Source: an uncultured Eubacteriales bacterium (GTDB taxonomy: Bacteria; Bacillota; Clostridia; Oscillospirales; Oscillospiraceae). Taken from it: a DNA stretch of 42,966 bases. The position numbers and the translations under genes were made by a program. Every line of letters starts with the position of its first letter. Positions within the stretch are counted from its first letter, which is position 1. This document shows positions 25,032-32,371 of the stretch, piece after piece. Under the pieces are notes generated by a model that had not been told where the DNA came from, searched no databases, and worked only from the letters and a program-made list of their open reading frames with translations. The stretch is from assembly GCA_902465435.1 (NCBI GenBank), contig CABQNH010000015.1:1-42966 (forward strand). Reading direction: 5' to 3'.

Positions 25032-26837
25032 TCATTCATCCATTTTGAGTACGGCCATGAACGCCTCGGACGGCACGGAGACGGTGCCGAAGGTACGCAT
25101 CCGCTTTTTGCCCTCCTTCTGCTTTTCAAGCAGCTTTTTCTTTCGGGTGATGTCGCCGCCGTAGCACTTGGCCAGCACGTCCTTGCGCAGCGCCTTGATC
25201 GTCTCGCGGGCGATGACCTTGCCGCCGATCGCGGCCTGCACCGGGATCTCGAACATCTGACGCGGGATATTTTCCTTCAGCTTTTCGCAAATTTTGCGTG
25301 CACGGGCATAGGCGTTGTCGGAGAAGAGAATGAAGGACAGCGCGTCCACGATCTCTCCGTTGAGAAGAATGTCCAGCTTCACCAGCTTGGACGGGCGGTA
25401 GCCGCTCGGCTCATAGTCCAGGGAGCCGTAGCCGCGCGTGCGCGACTTGAGCGCGTCGAAGAAGTCGTAGATGATCTCATTGAGCGGCATCTGGTAGTGC
25501 AGCTCGACGCGGCTTTGGTCGAGATAGGTCATATCCTTGAATTCGCCGCGCCGCTGCTGGCACAGCTCCATGATGTTGCCGACGTATTCCGGCGGCGTGA
25601 GAATGCTGGCGCGGACATATGGTTCCTGCGCCTCGGCAATTTCGGCGGGGTCGGGATAGTTGAGCGGCGTATAGACCGAAATCGTCTCGCCGTTGAGCTT
25701 GGTGATGCGGTAAACGACGTTCGGCGCGGTCGTAATCAGGTCAAGATTGTATTCGCGCTCCAGCCGCTCCATGATGATCTCCATATGCAGAAGGCCGAGA
25801 AAACCGCAGCGGAAGCCGAAGCCCAGCGCAATGGAGTTTTCCTGCTCGTAGGTCATGGAGGCGTCGTTCAGCTTGAGCTTTTCCAGCGCGTCGCGCAGGT
25901 CGCCGTATTTCGAGCCGTCTGCGGGGTAGACGCCGGAAAAGACCATCGGCTGCACGCTTTTGTAGCCGGGCAGCGGTGCGGCGGCCGGATGCTCTGCGCC
26001 GGTCACGGTGTCGCCGACGCGGGTGTCGGAGACGGTCTTGATCGAAGCCGTCAGATAGCCGACCTCGCCCGCGCCCAGCGCCTCGGCGGGCTTCATGCCG
26101 AAGGGATGCAGGTAGCCGCACTCGACGACCTTGTATTCTGCGCCGGTCGCCATCATGCGGATCTCCATCCCGGGACGGAGCGTGCCGTTCATGACGCGCA
26201 AATAGACGATGACGCCGCGATAGGAATCATACTGGCTGTCGAAGATCAGCGCCTGCAGCGGGGCGTCGCGGTCGCCGGACGGCGCGGGCACCTCCTTTAC
26301 GATCTTCTCCAGCACGGCGTGAATGTTGATGCCGTTTTTCGCGGAGATTTCGGGCGCATCCTCGGCGGGAATGCCGATCACATCCTCGATTTCCTTCTTC
26401 ACCTCGGCAGGACGCGCCGCAGGAAGATCGATCTTGTTGATGACGGGCAGAACCTCCAGCCCGTTGTCCACGGCAAGATAGGTGTTGGCGAGCGTCTGCG
26501 CTTCGATGCCCTGTGAGGCATCGACGACAAGCACCGCGCCCTCGCAGGCGGTCAGGCTGCGCGAAACCTCGTAGTTGAAGTCCACATGACCCGGCGTGTC
26601 GATCAGGTTGAGAACGTAGTCCTCCCCGTCGTCGGCGTGATAGTCGAGCCGGACGGCGCGCGCCTTGATGGTGATGCCGCGTTCGCGCTCCAGCTCCATG
26701 GAGTCCAGCACCTGATCGGCCATTTCGCGCTTATCGACCGTTTTGCATTCCTCCAGAAGACGGTCGGCCAGCGTGGATTTTCCGTGGTCAATGTGCGCGA
26801 CGATTGAAAAATTACGAATTTTAGAAAGGTCAGTCAA
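25032..26837 (-). CDS. lepA: Elongation factor 4 (LepA)
   Basis: A translational GTPase that acts on stalled or initiating ribosomes. With a TTG start at 26837, the 601-residue protein begins MTDLSKIRNFSIVAHIDHGKST, with the G1 motif AHIDHGKS at 14-21. Then come G2/G3 (RERGITIKA, DTPGHVDF), NKID, the EF-G-like domains and the LepA-specific C-terminal domain (KKLLEKQKEGKKRMRTFG). GAGGTGA lies 5-8 nt before the TTG; the frame is open further upstream but without homology. A promoter at 27098-27126 leaves an unusually long leader. Confidence 0.96.
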   Translation of the reverse strand: MTDLSKIRNFSIVAHIDHGKSTLADRLLEECKTVDKREMADQVLDSMELERERGITIKARAVRLDYHADDGEDYVLNLIDTPGHVDFNYEVSRSLTACEGAVLVVDASQGIEAQTLANTYLAVDNGLEVLPVINKIDLPAARPAEVKKEIEDVIGIPAEDAPEISAKNGINIHAVLEKIVKEVPAPSGDRDAPLQALIFDSQYDSYRGVIVYLRVMNGTLRPGMEIRMMATGAEYKVVECGYLHPFGMKPAEALGAGEVGYLTASIKTVSDTRVGDTVTGAEHPAAAPLPGYKSVQPMVFSGVYPADGSKYGDLRDALEKLKLNDASMTYEQENSIALGFGFRCGFLGLLHMEIIMERLEREYNLDLITTAPNVVYRITKLNGETISVYTPLNYPDPAEIAEAQEPYVRASILTPPEYVGNIMELCQQRRGEFKDMTYLDQSRVELHYQMPLNEIIYDFFDALKSRTRGYGSLDYEPSGYRPSKLVKLDILLNGEIVDALSFILFSDNAYARARKICEKLKENIPRQMFEIPVQAAIGGKVIARETIKALRKDVLAKCYGGDITRKKKLLEKQKEGKKRMRTFGTVSVPSEAFMAVLKMDE

Positions 26838-27448
26838 GAAGGTCACCTCAATTAAGCATGCGTTTTCGCGTTTTGGCGGGGGCATGCGATCCGGCCGCCG
26901 ATTTCGGAGCGTCCCCGGGAAGCTTTGCTTCCTGCGCGAAGGGCGGCGTCTTTTCGCCGGGACGTCGGCCTGACGCACCGGAACGGCGTTTGGGATTTCC
27001 GCGTATTTCCAAGCCCCGACCCGGAAAAAATCCTTCGCAGTTCGCTGTCGCGGATGAAATCCGAGATTTCGTAAAGCAAAAATTCTGCATTTTATCCAGT
27101 ATAGCACACTTGCCGCAAATTCTCAATATCGGAATTATGGAATCCGGGGAATCTCCGAATAAATTCTCCGCGTTGGCCAACGAATCCTTTCCGCCAGGTC
27201 TGACGTCGGCAGACGGCGATCCGGCTCGAACCGCAAGCGTGCCTGCCTTCGTCAGCCGGCGCTGCTCTGACAAAAAAACTTCCGCTCTCCGTGCTTGCTG
27301 ATTTCCTCCGCGCTTCCCGGGAAAGAACGCGGTGCGAAGTGCGTGGGCTTTTGCTTACTGCGGCACATTTTTTGCTGCGGTAAGCACCGTAGGCAGAGAG
27401 GGGAGGGGCGATCCTGCGCGGGTGCTTTTTCCTCAGGGACGGCATAGA
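26838..27448. other. lepA leader and adjoining non-coding region
   Basis: About 610 bases with no convincing gene. On the minus strand, the part between the promoter (27098-27126) and lepA forms a leader of roughly 250 nt; it has a hairpin GGAAGC-TTT-GCTTCC (26918-26932), and all three minus frames are open because the stretch is GC-rich and Arg/Pro-coding. An 80-codon frame begins at ATG 27090 and stops exactly at the lepA ribosome-binding site. The remainder (27127-27448) has an imperfect 13-bp hairpin near 27350-27385 and nothing else recognised. Confidence 0.45.
27098..27126 (-). promoter_or_regulatory. Promoter of the lepA operon
   Basis: Minus-strand TTGAGA (27121-27126), 17-bp spacer, TATACT (27098-27103). 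It is the best promoter in the gap between jag and lepA. Confidence 0.7.
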
Positions 27449-27491
27449 AAAGCATACGAAATCTACCGGAAGGATAGATTTCGTATGCTTT
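27449..27491 (-). terminator. Intrinsic terminator of the rpmH-jag operon
   Basis: A perfect 17-bp stem (27449-27465 with 27475-27491, arms AAAGCATACGAAATCTA and complement) with a 9-nt loop, ending TTTTC on the minus strand. It lies 50 bp beyond the jag stop. Confidence 0.85.
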
Positions 27492-27541
27492 CTGACTTGA
27501 CAGAGCTGCGCCCAAAACGGTTCAAGGCAGCCTGCCGTTGC

Positions 27542-28399
27542 TTATTTTTCCTTTGCGTAGGAGATTACGATGCGGCGGTTCGGCTCGGTGCCGGTGGAGA
27601 ACGTGGTCACGTTCGGCTCGTCCTGCAGGCAGGCGTGAATGACGTGACGCTCATAGGCGTTCATCGGCTCCAGCGGGAAGTTCCTGCGGTATTTCACGGC
27701 CTTGGCCGCCATCTTATGTGCCAGATGCTCCAGCGCTTCCTCACGCTTGCCGCGATAGTTCTCCGCGTCAACATTGACGCGAATGCGCTCACTTGCGCCG
27801 CGGTTGATCGTGTAGTTGCACAGATGCTGAATGGCGTCGAGGGTATCCCCGCGGCGGCCGATCAGCGCGCCGAGGTTTTCGCCGACGAGATCCACGCCGT
27901 AAATGCCTTCGTCCTTGCGATAGGCGTGCGGTACGGCCTCAGAGCCCATGTGCTCCAGAAGTCCCTTCAGGAAGACCTCAAGCCGCTCCTCAACGGAGCC
28001 GGGCTGTGCGGGTGCGTAGGTCTTCGGCGCGGCCGGTGCGGCAGGCTTTTCTGCGCGAACATCCGTTTTCTCCCGTGCGGGACGCTCGCGGCGGGGCTGC
28101 CGCGGCTCGGTTTTGGCGGGCTTGTCTGCGGGCTTTTCCGCAGCGCGCGGCGCTTCTTCCTTTGCAGGTGCGGGCTTCTTCGGCTTGGAGCGGGATGCCG
28201 AGGAAAGCGCGGGCTTCGGATCAGGAATTTCATAGGTGACCTTGACCTTGGCAGGGCTTGCGCCGATGCCAAAGAAACCGGATCTTGCGTTCTCCAGAAC
28301 CTCGACGGATACGCTGTCACGATCCAGCTTGAGCTGCTCCAAAGCAGCGGATACGGCAAGATCAATGGTCTTGCCGGTCGTAATAATACTCTGTTCCAT
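27542..28399 (-). CDS. jag: Jag/KhpB RNA-binding protein
   Basis: A 285-residue protein with the Jag N-terminal domain (1-55, SVEVLENARSGFFGIGASPAKVKV), a long basic Pro/Ala/Lys linker (about 60-130), a type II KH domain with LIGRRGDTLDAIQ (family GxxG loop) and an R3H domain ending in the RRIVISYAKE part. KhpB relatives bind RNA with KhpA and affect cell division in pneumococci. It follows yidC by 14 bp as in most Firmicutes. Confidence 0.93.
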   Translation of the reverse strand: MEQSIITTGKTIDLAVSAALEQLKLDRDSVSVEVLENARSGFFGIGASPAKVKVTYEIPDPKPALSSASRSKPKKPAPAKEEAPRAAEKPADKPAKTEPRQPRRERPAREKTDVRAEKPAAPAAPKTYAPAQPGSVEERLEVFLKGLLEHMGSEAVPHAYRKDEGIYGVDLVGENLGALIGRRGDTLDAIQHLCNYTINRGASERIRVNVDAENYRGKREEALEHLAHKMAAKAVKYRRNFPLEPMNAYERHVIHACLQDEPNVTTFSTGTEPNRRIVISYAKEK

Positions 28400-28413
28400 G
28401 AATCTACCTCAAA

Positions 28414-29571
28414 TCATTCGGAATACCGGTTCGGATCATAGGCGCGGCCACGGCTGTTGGGACGCTTTGCGTCGGTGTTCGAACCGGAGTCGGCGGACTG
28501 CGCCGGAGAGGACGCGCCGCTCTGCGCGGACTGGCGTGCAGCCGCCTCGCGCTCCTGTGCCTTTTTCTTTTCCAGCTTCTTCTTGCTGGTGTTTTCCAGA
28601 ATGCCGTCCGGATTCTCCGCGCGCTTCTGGGCGCGGATGCGCTCCTTTTCGGCCTCTTCCATCGCCCGCAGACGTGCGCGTTCCTTTTTGACGGCATCCT
28701 CTGCGTCATAGACCTTCTTGTAGTGCTTGGTCAGGATGAAGTCCTGAATGATGCCGAGTGCAGACTGCGCCGTCCAGTAAAGCGAAAGCGCGGTCGGCAC
28801 CATGAAGCCGAAGGCGACGGACATAATGGGCATGGTGTACATCATGGCCTTGCCGCTTCGCTGCGCGGTTGCCACGGCCGCCTCGTCGCGCTGCCCCTTG
28901 TCGTCCGTGATGACTTTCTCGTTCATCTTCTGGGAAATGAACATGGCCAGCATGTTCATGCCGCCGGACAGAAGAGGGATCAGCGAAGCGCCGATCTCCG
29001 CCCAGTCGTGCAGCAGCCAGATACGGAAGGAAGGTGCGCCGGCAAGATCAATGCCGAGGAAGCTCATATGAAGCTCCTTGAACTTGGACAGGAATTCGCT
29101 GCCCTCACCGAGGTACTTCACGGGATTGGCGGCGATGATCATCTGCCAGTAAGCGCCGACGGTGTTGCCGCCCGCACGGAAGACTTCCTTGATGGCGTCC
29201 TTGGTTGCGGTGTCAATGTGCATGACCCAGGTCATGGGGTTGCGGATTACCGCGTAGAGCGGAAGCAGGATCAGCATCGGAAGCAGCGACCAGAGACAGC
29301 CGCCGGTCATGGATACGCCTTCTTCCTTGTAAAGGCGCATGGTTTCCTGCTGATACTTTGCCTTGTCGTCGCCGCAGGCCAGCTCCAGCTCCTTCAGCTG
29401 GGGCGCGAGGCGGGACTGCTTCATCATGGTTTTTTTGCTCTTCGCGCTGGCGGGGAGCAGAATCAGCTTAACGATCAGGGAGAAGAGCAGAATGGCTACG
29501 CCATAGTTGCCGGTGAAGTCGATCAGCCATTCCAGCAAGTAGCCAAAGGGGAGCTTGATAAAGTCAAACAT
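28414..29571 (-). CDS. yidC: Membrane protein insertase YidC/Oxa1 type
   Basis: Inserts membrane proteins alone or with SecYEG. The 385-residue protein begins MFDFIKLPFGYLLEWLIDFT, with the first conserved segment GVAILLFSLIVKLILLPAS, the cytoplasmic hairpin (MKQSRLAPQLKELE), GGCLWSLLPMLILLPLYAVI, and two more segments near 240-290. A charged Lys/Glu tail of about 75 residues ends the protein. There is no lipobox, unlike SpoIIIJ, and a roughly 60-residue insertion (NTVGAYWQMI region) lies between the second and third segments. It is part of rpmH-rnpA-yidD-yidC-jag. Confidence 0.94.
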   Translation of the reverse strand: MFDFIKLPFGYLLEWLIDFTGNYGVAILLFSLIVKLILLPASAKSKKTMMKQSRLAPQLKELELACGDDKAKYQQETMRLYKEEGVSMTGGCLWSLLPMLILLPLYAVIRNPMTWVMHIDTATKDAIKEVFRAGGNTVGAYWQMIIAANPVKYLGEGSEFLSKFKELHMSFLGIDLAGAPSFRIWLLHDWAEIGASLIPLLSGGMNMLAMFISQKMNEKVITDDKGQRDEAAVATAQRSGKAMMYTMPIMSVAFGFMVPTALSLYWTAQSALGIIQDFILTKHYKKVYDAEDAVKKERARLRAMEEAEKERIRAQKRAENPDGILENTSKKKLEKKKAQEREAAARQSAQSGASSPAQSADSGSNTDAKRPNSRGRAYDPNRYSE

Positions 29572-29643
29572 AGCGTTCCTCCAGTTTGTTCGGGGGTACC
29601 GATTGCATTGCCGTCGGACGCTGCCGCCCGACGGCCGTTCCCG

Positions 29644-29856
29644 TCAGGGAACCGGGTCGTAGGGATCGTGCCGGGAAAAGGGATTGCACCGCAAAAACCG
29701 CTTCAAGGCCAGCCAGCCGCCCTTTGCTGCGCCGTATTTCGTGATGGCCTCCAGCGCATATTGCGAGCAGGTCGGCGTGTAACGGCAGCGGGCGGGCAGC
29801 GCCGGGGAGATATGCGTTTGGTAGAAGCGGATCATGCCGATCATCAGCCGCCGCAT
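29644..29856 (-). CDS. yidD: Membrane protein insertion efficiency factor YidD
   Basis: A 70-residue protein with the hallmark CRYTPTCSQYALEAI, an amphipathic N-terminal helix (MIGMIRFYQTHISP), and GGWLALKRFLRCNPF near the end. It assists YidC-dependent insertion at the inner face of the membrane. Its start lies 2 bp after the rnpA stop, so the two are probably translated together. Confidence 0.95.
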   Translation of the reverse strand: MRRLMIGMIRFYQTHISPALPARCRYTPTCSQYALEAITKYGAAKGGWLALKRFLRCNPFSRHDPYDPVP

Positions 29857-29858
29857 GT

Positions 29859-30206
29859 TCAGATATCCTCCGTCCGCAGCAGACCCAGCCGCTTCGCCAG
29901 CGCCAGGTAGGCGGCCGTCAGCTCGGAAAAGCTCGCCTCGCAGGCGCGCGAGCGCGCGACCACGACGATATCATAGCCGGCGGCAAAGCGCTCCTCATTG
30001 AGCCGGTAGATCTCGCGCAGGCGGCGGCGCACACGGTTGCGCGTGACGGCGTGGCCAAGCTTTTTGCTGACGGTCAAACCGATGCGGTTCGTCTCCGAGC
30101 CGTTTTTCCGGCAGTAGAGCACGAGGCAGCGGTTTGCCGCGGAGCTTCCGCGGGAGTAGAGCCTGCGGAACAGATGATTCTCTTTCAGGGAGTGGGAAAA
30201 GCGCAT
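29859..30206 (-). CDS. rnpA: Ribonuclease P protein component
   Basis: The small basic subunit of RNase P, which matures tRNA 5' ends. The 115-residue protein has FRRLYSRGSS, the GLTVSKKLGHAVTRNRVRRR block with the RNR signature, and the C-terminal LAKRLGLL. An ATG two codons upstream (30212) lies only 2 nt after GGAGG, while ATG 30206 has 8-nt spacing and gives the usual MRFSHSLKENHLF start, so 30206 is chosen. No rnpB RNA was found in the window. Confidence 0.93.
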   Translation of the reverse strand: MRFSHSLKENHLFRRLYSRGSSAANRCLVLYCRKNGSETNRIGLTVSKKLGHAVTRNRVRRRLREIYRLNEERFAAGYDIVVVARSRACEASFSELTAAYLALAKRLGLLRTEDI

Positions 30207-30259
30207 TTGCATTCCCTCCTTGCGCGAAGGATGAAGGATGCTGTCGAAAGGAAAACGAA

Positions 30260-30289
30260 AGGGCGAACAGAGGTTTCTCCGTTCGCCCT
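30260..30289 (-). terminator. Hairpin between rpmH and rnpA
   Basis: On the minus strand AGGGCGAACGGAG pairs with CTCTGTTCGCCCT (13 positions, one G-U), loop AAAC, followed by TTCGTTTTCC. Such a partial terminator would allow more rpmH than rnpA transcript. Confidence 0.65.
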
Positions 30290-30331
30290 GTGGTCGGTCT
30301 CGTTTCGAGCAGTATGGTACAGCCGGAATCC

Positions 30332-30472
30332 TCAGGCGGACAGTACAGCTCTGCCCTTCGCACGGCGGCGAGCGAGAACCTTACGGCCATTCGCGGTGGC
30401 CATTCTCTTTCTGAAGCCGTGAACCTTGGATCTGTGGCGCTTTCTGGGCTGATAGGTACGAACAGTTGCCAT
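30332..30472 (-). CDS. rpmH: 50S ribosomal protein L34
   Basis: A 46-residue, highly basic protein with the invariant L34 pattern: MATVRTYQPRKRHRSKVHGF, then RKRMATANGRKVLARRRAKG. AGGAGG precedes the ATG. Downstream are rnpA, yidD, yidC and jag, the conserved order. In most bacteria dnaA lies divergently upstream; here lexA is upstream instead, so the block is not obviously at the origin. Confidence 0.97.
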   Translation of the reverse strand: MATVRTYQPRKRHRSKVHGFRKRMATANGRKVLARRRAKGRAVLSA

Positions 30473-30571
30473 TGCAGTACACCTCCTGTAAGAATATGCT
30501 CAACAGTCAACGGTGACTGTAGCAATCAAAATTAGGCGCAATCCGCCCATAAACGGGGCTGCGCGAAAGCT

Positions 30572-30601
30572 ATTATAGCGCACAAGCGGGGCTTGTGTCA
30601 A
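30572..30601 (-). promoter_or_regulatory. Promoter of rpmH with dyad in the spacer
   Basis: Minus-strand consensus TTGACA (30596-30601), 18-bp spacer, consensus TATAAT (30572-30577). Within it lies the dyad CACAAGC-GGG-GCTTGTG (30581-30597), which nearly fills the spacer. Confidence 0.88.
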
Positions 30602-30674
30602 TCTTTTTTTCGCAAAAAATGGAGGAAATCGAAAAAACGGGAGCATTTTTGCAAACAGACGGCTCCCCAACTGC

Positions 30675-30694
30675 AAAAAGCCCGCCGCGCGGGC
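30675..30694 (-). terminator. Intrinsic terminator of lexA
   Basis: On the minus strand GCCCGC-GCG-GCGGGC (30680-30694) is followed by TTTTT (30675-30679). A second hairpin, GCGTCAAAA with TTTTGACGC (30750-30773), lies between it and the lexA stop. Confidence 0.75.
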
Positions 30695-30783
30695 GTGGCT
30701 TCCGCACGCGTTTGCCTGTTCTCCAAACCCCTCTGACCGCCGATAGGGCGCGTCAAAAAATCTCTTTTGACGCTCCGGAGCGC

Positions 30784-31365
30784 TCAGTAGCGGCGGACAA
30801 CGCCCTTGACCTTGCCGAGAATGTGCGCCTCGCGGCCGTCGAGCGGCTCGTAGGCCGGATTCTCCGGAAGCAGAAGCACCTCGCCGCGGCGGCGGTAGAG
30901 CCGCTTGACCGTGGCCTCGTCGCCTAAGAGCGCAACGACGATCTCGCCGTCGTCCGCTGTTTGCTGCCTTCTTACAATCACGGTGTCGCCGTCAAGGATC
31001 CCGGCGCCCACCATGGAGTCGCCGCGGACGCGCAGCGCAAAGCAGTCCTCACTCTGCTCCCAGGGCAGATAGCCCTCGATGTTTTCCTGCGCCAGTATGG
31101 GAAGTCCCGCCGTGACCACGCCGACGATCGGCACATAGGATGTCCGCTCGGCGCTGCCCGGGAGGGAAATGGCGCGCTTCTTGTTGCCGTCCATATGGAT
31201 CTGACCGCAGCGCTGCAGCTCCGTCAGGTGATATTGCACCGACGCGGTCGAGCGCAGGCCGACGGCCTGCATGATTTCCCGCACGGAGGGCGCATAGCCG
31301 TTCTCTGCCAGAAAATCCTGCAGATACTGCAGGATCGCCTGCCGCGTTTCGCTTGTCCGTGCCAT
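30784..31365 (-). CDS. lexA: LexA repressor
   Basis: SOS-response repressor that self-cleaves on RecA filaments. The 193-residue protein has an N-terminal winged helix (RQAILQYLQDFLAENGYAPSVREI is split here by its helices; STASVQYHLTEL is the recognition part), a cleavage site Ala86-Gly87 in VVTAGLPI, catalytic Ser117 in RGDSMVGAGI and Lys154 in EATVKRL. GGAGGG lies 8 nt before ATG 31365; an in-frame upstream ATG at 31407 falls at the promoter and is not used. An SOS-box-like dyad overlaps its -35 region. Confidence 0.95.
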   Translation of the reverse strand: MARTSETRQAILQYLQDFLAENGYAPSVREIMQAVGLRSTASVQYHLTELQRCGQIHMDGNKKRAISLPGSAERTSYVPIVGVVTAGLPILAQENIEGYLPWEQSEDCFALRVRGDSMVGAGILDGDTVIVRRQQTADDGEIVVALLGDEATVKRLYRRRGEVLLLPENPAYEPLDGREAHILGKVKGVVRRY

Positions 31366-31397
31366 AAAGCGTTCCCTCCTGTTGGATTTGTGACAAC

Positions 31398-31436
31398 AGT
31401 ATAGCACGGTTTTGCGAAAAATGCAAACATTTGTTT
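31398..31436 (-). promoter_or_regulatory. lexA promoter with SOS-box-like dyad
   Basis: Minus-strand TTGCAT (31421-31426), 17-bp spacer, TATACT (31398-31403). The dyad AAAC-ATTT-GTTT (31425-31436) overlaps the -35, a place suited to autorepression. It resembles the Firmicute box GAAC-N4-GTTC but with A for the outer G, so the match is imperfect. Confidence 0.6.
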
Positions 31437-32371
31437 TAAATCGCGGGGGCAGGCTCGCGGACGGCGCTGTGGTAGGTCAGCCCGCGCGGGTAGAAGAAGC
31501 GCAGCGCCTTCGGCAGCACGGTGAACTCGGCGTCTGCCGAGAAGCGTGCCTCTCCGTCGAGATTGATCACGCTATCCCGGTCGCTCTGCACGCGGATCTT
31601 GCGGCAGCGAAGGTGGCGGATGACATCGGGGAAGTCCCGGTATTGCCCGGCCTTGTATTTGCCGATGATCTTGGCGACGGTCAGGCGTGAGACGGCCTTG
31701 ACCAGCAGTACGTCCAGAATGCCGTCATCCGGCTCCGCGTCGGGCGTCGGGTTGAAGCTGCCGCCGTACCAGCGGCCGTTTGCAATGCAGATGAGCGAAA
31801 GACGGGTATCGATCCGTTCGCCGTCCACCTCGACGATGTAGTGGTCATGTACGCCGCGAACCACGTTGATGCCGGTGGAGATGAGGTAGGCGCCGTTTCC
31901 AGTGACAAGCGGAAGCCGCTTGTATTTGGCGATCTCCGTGCCGATGCGCGCGTCAATGCCGATGGAGCAGATGTTCGCGCTGACGCTGTCGCCGCAGCGA
32001 ATGAGATCGAGCCGGGACTCCTCGCCGTCCGTGAGCGCGGAAAGGTTTTTGAAGGCGGCGGGGTCGGAAAAGATTTTGATAAAGTCGTTGCCGCTGCCGC
32101 CGGGGAAGTGCGTGACGGCGGCGTTTTCATAGCAGTAAGCGCCGCTGATGACCTCGTTGAGCGTGCCGTCTCCGCCGCAGGCGTAAATGCGCAGCGTCTG
32201 CCCGGTCTGCGCGGCGGTGCGTGCGATGCGGGCACAGTCGCCCGGCTCCTTGGAGACGGCGATCTCGTATTCCCGTCCACTTCCCTCGAATTCCGCGCGG
32301 ATCCGCGAGACAAATTCGCCGGTCTGGTCATATTTTCCTGCCGCCGGGTTAATGATAAAGAGGTGCTTCAT
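31436..32371 (-). CDS. YegS/BmrU-type diacylglycerol/lipid kinase
   Basis: A 311-residue protein of the diacylglycerol-kinase catalytic superfamily. It has FIINPAAGK at the start, the nucleotide-binding loop ACGGDGTLNEV (G66-T70), FPGGSGNDFIK (substrate region) and the beta-sandwich C-terminal half (SLICIANGRWYGGSFNPTPD with NGxxxGGG-like motif). Substrate could be diacylglycerol or undecaprenol-type lipids. The ATG overlaps the stop of the upstream methyltransferase in an ATGA, so the two are coupled; the frame extends upstream to 32404 but the overlap start has the better site. Confidence 0.88.
   Translation of the reverse strand: MKHLFIINPAAGKYDQTGEFVSRIRAEFEGSGREYEIAVSKEPGDCARIARTAAQTGQTLRIYACGGDGTLNEVISGAYCYENAAVTHFPGGSGNDFIKIFSDPAAFKNLSALTDGEESRLDLIRCGDSVSANICSIGIDARIGTEIAKYKRLPLVTGNGAYLISTGINVVRGVHDHYIVEVDGERIDTRLSLICIANGRWYGGSFNPTPDAEPDDGILDVLLVKAVSRLTVAKIIGKYKAGQYRDFPDVIRHLRCRKIRVQSDRDSVINLDGEARFSADAEFTVLPKALRFFYPRGLTYHSAVREPAPAI

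Noticed and set aside
23790..26516. 908-codon plus-strand open frame opposite hemW and lepA
   Set aside because: Spans two well-identified genes on the other strand across their boundary; composition is that of an antisense shadow.
27150..27440. RNase P RNA, SRP RNA or 6S RNA in the lepA-jag gap
   Set aside because: None of the conserved segments of these RNAs could be recognised.
27332..28441. 369-codon plus-strand open frame opposite jag
   Set aside because: Runs through the jag terminator hairpin and the jag gene in antisense; no start site or domain.
29859..31000. Replication origin near rpmH-rnpA
   Set aside because: The gene order suggests oriC in many bacteria, but no dnaA, no cluster of TTATCCACA-type boxes and no AT-rich unwinding tract were seen; lexA occupies the upstream side.
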